The translations under genes and the position numbers were made by a program. Source: Hordeum vulgare subsp. vulgare (Eukaryota; Streptophyta; Magnoliopsida; Poales; Poaceae). Taken from it: a stretch of DNA of 64,000 nucleotides. A model generated the notes under the pieces. That model was not told the origin of the DNA. It saw only the letters and a program-made list of their open reading frames with translations, and made no database searches. Each line of letters starts with the position of its first letter. Position 1 is the first letter of the stretch. Of this stretch, positions 9,884 through 19,588 are shown piece after piece. The stretch spans positions 101,852,244 through 101,916,243 of the forward strand of contig NC_058521.1 in assembly GCF_904849725.1 (NCBI RefSeq). Direction: 5' to 3'.

Positions 9884-10817
9884 ACGAGAAGATGACTAGG
9901 CAAAAGTTGTAGAAGGCGTACTCGCCAAAAAACAAAAACTGTAGGAGGCGGTGCAGGATTTGGCTGTGAGCAAGCGTTTGGCAGGTGGCCATGCCATACG
10001 TCGCCTTTCTCCTTCGTTTCTTCTCGTGGCGGGTCCTTGGTTGCTTTTTGAGTGGAGTGGACGGACGTCTCCGTTCTTTCTAGCTGCAACGTCTTATCGC
10101 TCGCGCTTCCTTTCCTGCTCCCAAGAATGAAAAAAGTTTGTTATCCATCCGTGTCACCGGGCCTGATGTTTCATCTCTCTCGAGAGTTTCCTTTGCGCAA
10201 GGAATTGTGCCGGTTGGTAGCTGCCGATCTTCATCGTCCATCTGCTCTCAGACTCGAAAAATATTTATAGATATAAGACGACGCATGGACGAGTCGCGTT
10301 TCTGCCATGCATCGGCCGTCACCGCCCGACGCACGATGATATACAGTTATGAGTTCGCAGCAACAATAATTGGCTCCAGCCCGACGCACGACAACTGCAC
10401 ATATGATGGATGCAATACAAACTGCACATGCTTCTGCACGACAGCTGCATATATATGATAGACGAATTGCGTGTCTGTCTACGCATCATGGATGATGCAT
10501 ACAGCTGCACATGCTGTCTCGTAGCACCAGAGAACGGAGCATCAATCAAACCTGCACGACACACTTATGTCTGCATAATTTTCGCATCACGGACCGGCCG
10601 CCCAACCCAATGTTTCCACGACATCAACACTTGAACATGTACGCACCATGCCATATTCTCCAATCACGGTTCAAATCTCCAACATGGCCAACAAGGACAG
10701 AGATAGCTCCTGCAACAGAAAACGGAAAAAAGAATAGGCTTGACACTGGTTGCTGCACTGCATCGCGCAATGCCACCACTCTGCCGATTGTTACGCCCAG
10801 GGTGTTATGGTGATGAA
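9884..10817. other. Intergenic DNA, no recognisable gene
   Basis: Between the Harbinger train and the Stowaway MITE. Around 10290-10525 there are loosely repeated blocks of 'cgacgcacga', 'gctgcacat' and 'gatggatgc'. Short ORFs show no family resemblance. Regulatory DNA downstream of the cyclin-T gene could be present, but I cannot identify any. Confidence 0.4.
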
Positions 10818-10819
10818 TA

Positions 10820-10901
10820 CTCCGTCCGTCCCAAAATAAGTAGTACAGCTTTGTACTAGAACTAGTACAAAGTTGAGACACTTATTTTAAGACGGAGGAA
10901 G
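10820..10901. mobile_element. Stowaway (Tc1/Mariner) MITE, 82 bp
   Basis: The left end ctccgtccgtcccaaaataa and the inverse of the right end (cttcctccgtcttaaaataa) are inverted repeats flanked by TA (10818-10819 and 10902-10903). The interior 'ttgtact.gaactagtacaaa' makes the element fold almost completely on itself. This is the common Triticeae Stowaway form. It ends 9 bp from the cyclin-T stop codon, so it lies in that gene's 3' UTR or polyadenylation zone. Confidence 0.93.
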
Positions 10902-10910
10902 TACCTCCTC

Positions 10911-13900
10911 TCATGACAGCGTCCTCTTGACGTCCCTCTCGCTGCTGCGATCATGGCTACTGTGCTCCTTCCTCTTTAGACTGCCGGGCTCGAGGGAATG
11001 GCATTCTTGACTGTCCATGGCTTCGGTGTCCTTTCTCGTGTGAGCGGCATTCTCATGATCCTTGTCCATCGTTTCCACTGCATCCATCGCTGATGGCGAC
11101 GTATTGGGGCCTTCATTGCTAGTGCCAGTGCCATCCCTTGCTTCGGTTTGTGCTATCCTCTGGTTTGAGTCTTGCCTTTCAGGGTGATGCTGGTTATGTC
11201 CATGGCAGTCTGCCGAGCTCGATTGCCTGGATGCTGGATGGTTTTTATGCACAGGAGGCTCCTCAGCAGCTCCAGGAGCTTTCTCCAGGGCATGTTGATT
11301 GGCTAAACTTGCAGAGCTGCTTTTATTATCAGTCCCTTGAGATGGTGGTGGCCCATAGAGCTCCATCATTTGGTTGCTAACCTCTGAAAAGAATAATTAC
11401 AATCAACGTAAGCATGGGCCCTTAGTATGTCTTTTTATTTTTTGCGGGAGCCCTTAGTATGTCTTAGAGTATGCTCATGTGCATGACATTCCCAGTGTAC
11501 GGTGTAGCCCAGAACACTAGTGCTCAAAACCATCCCTTGTGCTCATCACAAAATAACTTGTCTTTGACCTAAGCAACCTAGTTCCACTACCAGTTTTGAA
11601 TATATGATAAATTTTGGTCTTCCAATTCTGGGGTTCCATTGACAACTAAAGCATGATAAGATCTGATGTAGAGACGAGAAATACTATCCTTACGAAAGTG
11701 AATACTGCAAATAGTGCAAATATGCACAACTGACCATATTTAGAGACCAACCTTCCAACTGCCATGGGGTTACATCAAAATCTTGCCACCAGACCTTCTC
11801 GCCATCTGCTGGAAGCTTGACTTTAAGGAACTTCGCGGCAAGGAAGATTGCGCCGGCCGCAATATGTTGGGGCTTAAATTGCAGGCAAAGAGATGTACAC
11901 AGCCTGTACACCCCTTTTAAGGAGTAGTAAATAGGCATAACAGGGGATTAGTAATTTTTAAAGAATATAAGAGTAGTCTTAGCATACCCATCATTGACAA
12001 AACTCCAGGCAACTTGAGCAAGTTCCTTTTGAGCAATCTTGAGTTTTTTTATTGCTTCAACCAAGGGCTTGTATGGGTGGTGCACATTGAAGTCAAAATC
12101 AAGTGTTACAAGCACAGCACGCTCCCCAATTAAAAGAAGTTTCTTCTGTTGTTCATAGACTTCCTGCACAAAACAACACAGATAGTCTCAACTACAATTC
12201 CTGTCACAGTTATCAGGGAATACAATGCATCGACTGTAAACGAAAACTTGCAGCTGTATGAATAATAGAAGTGTGGGGAAACAAGGATACCACTGGCAGC
12301 TAGAAAATGAGTATCAAGATAGTATCAACAATAGAACATCTAACCTTTTTCTTAATTCGAGCAACAGCGCCAGGATCCTTTTTGTGGATGATCTCATAAG
12401 AAATTAGTATGACATCCTTCAGGGGTATGGGTGTTTCTTCAACTTTACCAGCCAAGAACATGCAAACTGTGGCTATTGTCTGCAGGTTATAATGAACTTA
12501 CATTGATAACTTGCAATGAGCAGTTGATTTTATTTTAAGCGCTAACCCCAACAAATAACAAATTGCATGCCACATGCTCTATGTTGTACGCTACACACAC
12601 AAAAATGCATGTCTGTTCTGCAGAACTGAACAAGACTACCCATATCATCATGGAATCCAATAAAATATAGGATTTACAAGTGCCAGCAAACTAGAAACTA
12701 CAATACTGCCTACAAGTGAAAGCAAACTAAAAATGTGTGTGTTTCACATATGGGTGGCAGCACTCATGATTGAACACATGTTAGAAAAGTATAACACTGC
12801 CTACCATGCATAGAATGTGCATGATATCTGACAACAAACATGTACAAGCCCATACAGATTTAAGTAGGGCTTACCAGTCTGTCATTTTTGGCATGAGATT
12901 GTCGAAGGAAAAAACGATGACAGAATACTATAGCTGTAGCAATTGTCACTGGAGGCCTACATTTTAAAGCCATCCGTCATAAGAAGGAAAAATACACTAT
13001 ATAGAACTACTAACATGCAAACAGAGCATAATTGATGGAGTACTATACATGGATATTTACTGATTCATAAAGTTTCATGGTGCAAGTATTCTCAAGACAC
13101 ATAAAGGCCTAAACAAAAAATGCTAAACAGTGCTAGATCTTTCATGTTGTCATTAAACAAGGATGTCATGTGATCACCCATCGCTGCATGCTCGACAAGA
13201 ACGGTGGCATATAAAGTAATGAATCAATGAATATAACACTGGAGTCAAGGGCCAATGCACTAAGAAGTTCTGACAAATCCGTGTGCTTCTTAAAAAAATA
13301 TAAACCCCCTTTTAAAGGGAAAAACTGAACAGTAGTTATGTGGTCACATGCATATGTACCAATTTGTTTCATTGGGTTCACAGGCATGTGCTGGCACATC
13401 TCTCGGCAAAACAGAAAGACCTATGGCTTGATGATTGATAGATTTACCATCAATTTATTGAACAATTCGTTCAAACCCATCTCTGGATATTGTCAATAAA
13501 AATAAAGCTAACAAACAAACTTCAAAGTTATATGGAGTATGGCTAAAAATCAACGTATGCATTAAACCAAATGCTTAGGAAGAAGAAAAACTGGACAAGT
13601 CAACAATCAAATAATTATTAAATGTCTAATATAGCACGGATATTGCATGATTAAACACTTATTCAATACAATCAATTAAAACGCCAGGAAAAAATGGACA
13701 AGTCAATTCTTGATGGGGCAATGATTAAATTGCCACATGAGCAGCCCACACATGCTTGGGAACCTATCACAATAAGAACACTACATGTTCCTTTCAAACC
13801 TATACATATGTCCCCTCGATCAGCAGAGGTAACGTTTCTAATCTTCTGAATAATATTTGCACCCCTAATATCTTAACAATAATTCCACTAAAGGCAGGCT

Positions 13901-14728
13901 TGATTCGCAGCCTAAGACTGTAAGATGCCAGACATTTTTGCCTAACTCAGCTGGTACAGGAAAATGGCACCACAGACCACAACTTAGCTTGTCTACATGG
14001 CGCTTAGAACCCAGCTGGAAAACTGGTTGGCATGCATAAGACGTGGCTTTGAATCAAACACTTGCCTAACTTGGTCAAACTAGCAACGAGAGTGACAAAC
14101 CATGGCAGAGCTTGGCTCCCAACTAAGGAGAACCCGAATATTTTGTCTGTTAGAGGTGCAACCTAGGATACAAAATGTAGTCATGTACACTAGAAGAACG
14201 ACTACGGTCAACAACAGAATGCAATCATTTATGTTTTAGATGTGCACTAGACTTTCCTTGGATTTGGAAATAAAATGTGTATGAGTGAAACGAGAAAGAA
14301 ACAAAAGCTGGTTAAAAGAAATAAGCTATAAGAAAATATCCAGTTGTCTACAGAAACTTGGAGAGAGCAGGTAAGGTTCAAATAATACTGCTAAAATAGC
14401 TTGTTATACTTTGCAAGAAAATAAGTAACAATAAAATAATTCTCAAAAAAAAGTAACAATAAAATATGCATGGTACTATTTATTCTTACACTTTAAGCCT
14501 CACTCCCAATTCCTGAAGAAAAGTGCAGTATGACTTGCGAAGGTAAGACTCCTTCTTCAGACTAATGCCATCTCTTCTTGAAAGGGAATTCTCCTCTATT
14601 TCTTTTCTACTAAAATACCACGAGGCACCAAGGTTGCCATCTTCAACGCGTTTATCATAGGGAAATCTATAGGGGCTGTTTTCCACAACTCCATATTGTG
14701 AAGAATCACTTGTCTGCATGATATCCAT
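10911..14728 (-). CDS. Cyclin-T (CYCT1-type), regulatory subunit of CDKC / P-TEFb
   Basis: Six coding exons, read on the minus strand: 14490-14728, 12875-12956, 12345-12479, 11988-12163, 11752-11903 and 10911-11383. All have GT-AG borders and compatible phases, giving 1257 bases, 418 residues and a stop. The start atg (14728-14726) opens '[10 protein letters not shown]', as I recall for rice CYCT1 proteins. Residues about 37-80 hold '[12 protein letters not shown]' and '[11 protein letters not shown]'. The first cyclin fold follows ('[13 protein letters not shown]', '[20 protein letters not shown]'). The second fold has '[13 protein letters not shown]', '[11 protein letters not shown]' and '[19 protein letters not shown]'. 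The C-terminal tail is hydrophilic and ends 'ERDVKRTLS'. Cyclin-T with CDKC phosphorylates the RNA polymerase II C-terminal domain to release transcription elongation, in the nucleus. The tail looks shorter than in rice relatives, which by memory carry a lysine-rich and acidic block here. Both cyclin folds look complete, so I take the gene as functional. Confidence 0.9.
12957..14489 (-). other. Cyclin-T intron 1 of the coding region (1533 bp)
   Basis: Donor gtaaga at 14489 downward; acceptor atgtag ending at 12957. AT-rich, with no recognisable gene or intact transposon inside. Small ORFs here are chance. Confidence 0.8.
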
Positions 14729-14900
14729 GTGATGATTTTTCCTGTTTTCTTCTAAAGAACCTGGAAAAGTGAGATATATTATGTCATCGCTTGCAAACTT
14801 AACACCGTAAGCATGCATAAATAGGAGGAAGGTGCAACTACGCATGTAACTAAATGCATATACACATTAATTTCAAATTTTAACATTGTTGAAGTCGTGA

Positions 14901-15747
14901 AGATACCTTTTCTCTACCGTCGTCTGTTTGCAACAAAATTCATATGACAAGAACATGTGCACTCGAGTAGGTAACCCTAGAATCCTAGATGGAACTGGAG
15001 GGGACTTCAGTTAACAGGTAGGTATTTGTGTTATGAAGGTATTTTCCTGGCTAAAACACATGGTTATACATATCACTCAGACAAAAGTTAGCGAGTTTTT
15101 TACCGAAAGTCAAAACTCACTACAAGAGCACAGGTAACCTCGTAATTGGTGTTGTGGGCAGGGGAAAGAAATGTATTATCAGGCCTCGAGTAACGCAGCT
15201 CTCCAAGCTAAGCTGTGTAATTTTGAAGCAACAGAAGAAATCCTCTAAAACTCAGCATTGCCAAATCTTACTAAGACCATAGCTTTAGCAAATCTTACTA
15301 AGACCATAGCTTTATCAAAGCTAACAGAACGAATGTGGAGGCATCACCGACGTGATATCTTCATGAGGTCACATGTTGGGCCTAAAGCAAGCGACTGTAT
15401 TCGACCGGCAAGAAACTAATCCTAATATGTACATGAGAAAGACAGCCTCCAACACATCTTAAAATGCACTGTGGAAGAAAAAAAAACATAAACTAAATTA
15501 CAAGTGAGCAACATAACATTGTGAAGTGTAGAAGTCTCAAACCACCACAAAATTCCAATTTTTGCACGATAAAGCCCACATTTGCAGGACTAGTTCACTG
15601 CAATTGAAGATCAGTAAATCCAACTACAAGAGCTATAATTCCTGAGAAACTATAAGTGTGCTCCGGCACGAATACAACACATAATGGGTAATCACAATTC
15701 ACAACTTGTTTTGTTGCAAACAGACGATGGTAGAGAAGAGGTATCTT
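14901..15747. repeat. Inverted 34-bp repeat inside the cyclin-T intron
   Basis: Bases 14901-14934 (aagatacc.tttctctacc and on to gtttgcaa) recur inverted at about 15714-15747, with two mismatches. They lie beside the direct duplication 14941-15245 / 15778-16547, so this intron segment was copied more than once and in both orientations. Confidence 0.6.
14941..15245 (+). repeat. Copy 1 of an intronic direct duplication (about 305 bp, uninterrupted)
   Basis: Runs from 'agaacatgtgcactcgag' through 'cttcagttaacaggtagg', 'ggctaaaacacatgg', 'ttggtgttgtgggca' and 'ctccaagctaagctgtg' to 'aaatcctctaaa'. The same order appears at 15778-16547, where a 420-bp plastid insert splits the block. This copy therefore shows the empty site of the insertion: tatacatatcac followed directly by tcagacaaa. 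Confidence 0.85.
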
Positions 15748-15912
15748 CTTATTTATAGACACACACTTTTCATACACATAACAAAAACATGTGCACTCGA
15801 GTAGGTAACCCTAGAATCCTAGATGAAATTGGAGGGGGCTTCAGTTAACAGGTAGGTATTGTGTTATGATGAAGGTGTTTTCCTGGCTAAAACACATGGC
15901 TATACATATCAC

Positions 15913-16147
15913 TAGAAGTGGAATAGAATAACCCGGTTGAAGGGTAATGATCATACGTCTGTAATGCATTGTACGGCCCAGAATAGGTCCTATTCTTCTA
16001 CCTTTTCCAGGTAGTCGATGGCTATTCACAGCTACCACCTTAACACCAAAGAAGAGTTCGACCCAATGCTTTATTTCTGTCTTAGTGAATCCCGATTCGA
16101 CATTAAAAGTATATTGATTCTTTCCCAATAAACGAAGACTTTTTTCT
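15913..16147 (-). pseudogene. rpl23: Plastid rpl23 fragment in the nuclear genome
   Basis: The minus strand reads '[18 protein letters not shown]', then '[20 protein letters not shown]', 'LPGKGRR' and '[14 protein letters not shown]', which I recognise as chloroplast ribosomal protein L23. The first residues and the last few are missing. The cut ends fall at the intron sequence (15912/15913) and at a junction with 23S rRNA DNA (about 16148). Lying inside a nuclear intron without its start, it cannot be expressed as L23. Confidence 0.9.
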
Positions 16148-16157
16148 AGTGCCCAGA

Positions 16158-16254
<97 letters not shown>

Positions 16255-16332
16255 CGCCGGCTTCCCTGTCATCAGTTCACCAACTTCCTTGACCTTCCGG
16301 CACTGGGCAGGCGTCAGCCCCCATACATGGTC
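16148..16332 (-). pseudogene. rrn23: Plastid 23S rRNA fragment in the nuclear genome
   Basis: The minus strand carries the conserved domain IV/V stretch of bacterial-type 23S rRNA. Visible landmarks are gggtaagttccgacc, ggtagcgaaattccttg, taactataacggtcctaagg (read as its complement) and tgacgcctgcccagtgccgg. About 185 bp only, so not a functional rRNA gene. The form fits chloroplast rrn23; a mitochondrial origin is possible because plant mitochondria contain plastid DNA. It is fused to the rpl23 piece at a short shared 'act'. Confidence 0.85.
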
Positions 16333-17036
16333 TCAGACAAAGTGCGGCTTTTTACCAAAAAGTCGAAACTCGCTAAGCAAAGGGTAACCTCATAATTGGT
16401 GTTGTGGGCAAGGGAATGAAATGTATTATCAAGCTCACAAGTTTGACCAGCAATAACACAAAAAAAACCATTGCACCCCAATGCCTCGAGTAATGCAGTT
16501 CTCCAAGCTAAGCTGTGTAATTTTCAAGCAACAGCAGAAATCCTCTAAATCCCCACCGACACCAACATAAATTCCTGACGACATTTAGCTACACCCAGTC
16601 CTCCAGGCACCTAGCAACATCAATTTACTGGGAAACTGAGCATGCAGTTGCGAGATTAAGCCCGTTCGGATTCAAGCGAGTAGGTTCAGCTCAACAACTA
16701 CGCATCAAACAGCTCCTAGGGTTGCTCCCGCCCAGCAACAATCGCGCATTATATAATCCCGAAGCGAGCCACGAGCACCGGATCCCTCAATTGGCAGGCG
16801 CAATCATGCGAACCGGGAACTACGGAAACAATTTGATCGACTTTTTATGGATAAACACATCGGATCAGAGCAGAAACCTGAGAGGTGGTTTGGCGAAGGG
16901 TGCGGACCGACCGGCGAGCGTGCGGGGCGGATACGCACCGGGATACACGTCGCGCGAGGAGAGCTGCCGCTGGCAACGGCGACGACGACGGCGGCGGATT
17001 GGCGCCGCGGAAGCAAAGGGGAGCCTGCACCCCTAC

Positions 17037-17220
17037 CTGCGACTGCGAGGCTGGGTCGGGACCGCGCAGAACCCTAGCCGGTTGATGTGTTGCCGTGCGC
17101 CCGGGTCCGCCGTTTTACCCGCAACCATACCGGGGGTTCTACTAGGGTTCGTACTCGTTGCAGCCTGAACTTTGATTTGCTACCCAACACGGACACCTCC
17201 AGGTTGTCTCTTCAAATATT
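17037..17220 (-). promoter_or_regulatory. Predicted 5' noncoding exon and promoter of cyclin-T
   Basis: GC-rich DNA ending at the minus-strand donor gcag|gtaggggtg is the probable first exon of the cyclin-T transcript. Upstream on the minus strand, 'ttattataaaaaaaag' (about 17245-17262) could serve as a TATA box, placing the transcription start near 17215. Both are inferences from position and composition. Confidence 0.4.
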
Positions 17221-17296
17221 CATATTCAAATTGTATGTACATACTTTTTTTTATAATAAAATGGTAAAGTAAATCAGAAATAACTCGATGCCATGG

Positions 17297-19247
17297 TAAG
17301 GATATCTCCAACCGACCCCACACCGTCTACATCCGCCCGGTCCGGACCGTGCGATACGGATGTGTTGTGTCGCCCAACACGATCATGCATCGACCCGTTC
17401 AACGGTTGTGAAAGTCTGAACAATAGCCATGTTAGACTCCGGCACCTCAAGCCCACTAAATCACCATTTTCGATCCCATTTTTTTTCACTCCGTCACTTC
17501 TCCTCATTGTTTGTATATGTACCCTTCACCTTTTTCACCATTGTTGTACCTCTCTCGTCGCCACACGCGCATTGCTGGACATTCGCAACCAGCACCGACG
17601 CACATGCTCGTCTTTTACGATGATATTGTCCACCCTAGAGTTGTTTATACTCACGTACACTTTGTTACCGTGTCGATGACCTTCATGGCGGTCATCACGT
17701 CCGACGGGTGTTCGGTCAAATGTCATAGAGCTTAATTTCGGACACCGTGTTGTTTTTTAGAGTAAGAAGGATGATGGGTACTCGACCATTTGGAATGAGT
17801 TGTTGTGCAATGTATGGTTGGCCCTATCCGCTGATATCATAGGCAAAAGCAAAAGGGAGGACCTTTTGACATCAATTGCATGAATCAATTCACGCACGAA
17901 AGCACATTGCCTCCTACAACAAGCACATCATCCATGGTTGTAATATGGGGTCGTTATCGTATCGATGGTACGCCATCCAGACCATCATCATTAATTTTTG
18001 TCACGTCGTTGCCCAACTGAAGGCAAGGTGGCCATTGCACGCGGGAGAGGAGGAGATCCTAAGTTTTGCTTCTTCTTCCTCAACTTGTTGATTGAATTAT
18101 TCGTTCACTTTATGTTGCTCTTCACACTGTGTAGTCCGTGCGTGTTGTCGTGATGTACCACATGAAAGGGAGACCGCCATTAACGTATGCAGACTGTTGG
18201 ATGAAGCTAAAGGGGTTGTGTGTGTGGGACGACATGATCCGTTATTGAAAAACTTGTTGGGCATCAATGAGAAATTGTTGTACTATACTTATTTGCATGC
18301 TATGTATGGATCATTTATGCTATTTCTCTATCACAACTTTGATGAATATCATCCGTTTTGCATGAATTTCGTCCGCTAAGTCGAACCCGACTTGAAATGT
18401 GTGCGAGCAGGGTTGGATGGCCGGCAAGTGGACCGCGACATCCACCTACGATGTGTACATGGTGTACCCCCTTCCCCCCAAATCACCTACTGCACATTGG
18501 CATAGGCGCCGAAGAGGAAACAATGGGGAACCCAATGTCAATAATGCCACCGCCAACGACAACGAGGCAATGACGGCAACGTCGATAATAATGGAGGGGA
18601 ACCTCAAGCCTCCCCAGTATGAAATGGCAGTCCCGAAGAAAATCCCAAGGACTCTGATCCCGACGACCTCTTTGAAGGGGTCGAAGACAATTACATGTCG
18701 GATCTGAGGAAGACAAGAGCCTTCGCACCGAGGACTTTATCGTCCCCGAAGACCCCATGGAGCAAGAGCGCTTCATGCGGTGCCTCGTCGTCATTGCTCG
18801 AAGCATGAAACGCAAGTAGCAACAACTGCAAGCGAATGCGAATGCGCTGGACGACAAATGGGTCGAAGTGCTCTTGGTCGAACAAGACCTTGAAGACCGA
18901 CGTCGTAACGCGCCTAAATCATACCACACAGGCGTCTACTGCCAGAGTTCAACAAAGAACTAACCACCGCCGAGCTTGACCGACCCCCTAGAGGTCGGGA
19001 TAGTCCAGTGCGGGAAAACGTCACCACCAGACCAGTGCCACGCTGTTATGGAAAATACCTCGTCGATGACCAAGACCCTCACGATGTTCGACGTCACATC
19101 GAGGCGAACCGAGCACCCCTTGACCCATTTACGGCTCGAGAGGAGCGCGCCAGCCGGGCTTGATGGCTACGACACCTGGTTGGACAGGAACGACCGTAAC
19201 CGAGCTCAAGTCTATGAGCAACTCTCCCCTGGCCTCCACCGAGATAC
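17297..19247. mobile_element. Decayed Harbinger-type element, right end lost
   Basis: Starts after TAA with ggatatctccaaccgacc, close to the GAGCATCTCCAACC-type ends of the other Harbinger elements. No matching inverted end is seen before the Angela LTR that begins at 19248, so it is truncated or interrupted there. It carries remnants of a Myb/SANT-like ORF and of an acidic/basic helical segment. Heavily mutated. Confidence 0.45.
17756..18090 (+). pseudogene. Myb/SANT-like ORF remnant of a Harbinger element
   Basis: Pieces in different frames read 'NELLCNVWLALSADIIGKSK', 'HESIHARKHIASYNKHIIHG', then 'GSLSYRWYAIQT' and 'VAQLKARWPLHAGEEEILSF'. This order (leading Trp helix, 'SLSYRWYAIQ', then 'LKARWPSG..') fits the Myb/SANT-like protein encoded beside the transposase in grass PIF/Harbinger elements. 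Frameshifts and stops prevent translation. Further pieces at 18720-18920 ('ALDDKWVEVLLVEQDLEDRR') may be the C-terminal part. Confidence 0.45.
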
Positions 19248-19588
19248 TGTTGGGGAATGTCGCATGGGAAACAAAAAAACTCCTACGCTCACCAAGATCA
19301 ATCTATGGAGACTAACATCTACGAGGAGGGGGAGTGCATCTACATACCCTTGTAGATCGCTAAGCGGAAGCGTATATAACCCGATTGATGTAGTCGTACG
19401 TCTTCAAGATCCAATCGCAATCCGCCTCGATCTAGCGCCGAACGGACGACACCTCCACGTTCAGCACACGTGTGGCTCGATGACGTCTCCGCCTCCTTGA
19501 TCCAGTAAGCGAGGGTGAAGAAGTAGATGGGATCTCGACCAGCACGACAACATGGTGGAGATGGTGGTGGAGTGGTGCTAGCAGGGCT
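19248..19588 (-). mobile_element. Angela-type Copia LTR, inverted, part 1
   Basis: Starts tgttgggga and continues 'cctacgctcaccaagatcaa' and 'acccttgtagatcgc', the inverse of the Angela LTR 3' end. It stops at the Gypsy insertion (19589) and resumes at 38428 after the duplicated GGGCT. No internal region or second LTR is in the window, so it is a solo or truncated LTR. Confidence 0.75.

Larger units (their letters stand above)
15778..16547 (+). repeat. Copy 2 of the intronic duplication, split by plastid DNA
   Basis: Matches copy 1 to 'tatacatatcac' (ends 15912) and resumes at 'tcagacaaag' (16333). Besides the plastid insert it carries about 55 extra bases near 16430-16485. The overall match of the shared parts is about 85-90% by eye. 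Confidence 0.8.
14761..17036 (-). other. Cyclin-T 5'-UTR intron (2276 bp) with insertions
   Basis: The exon holding the start codon begins at 14760 after the acceptor cttttccag. Its upstream partner is probably the GC-rich exon whose donor gcag/gtaggggtg lies at 17037/17036. A long intron in the 5' UTR is common in plant cyclin-T and related genes. The intron holds a duplicated 300-bp block and a plastid-derived insert, described separately. The upstream exon is predicted from its splice site and base composition alone; a cDNA would decide. Confidence 0.55.

Noticed and set aside
11138..11380. Plus-strand ORF across the last cyclin-T exon
   Set aside because: Antisense shadow of the coding exon 10911-11383, whose minus-strand frame joins the other exons in phase.
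15595..16128. A functional gene for ribosomal protein L23
   Set aside because: It lacks its start and its normal end, lies in reverse of plastid context within an intron, and joins unrelated sequence at both ends.
16148..16332. A 23S rRNA gene
   Set aside because: Only about 185 bp is present, fused to an rpl23 fragment inside an intron, so it is a transferred plastid piece and not an rRNA gene.
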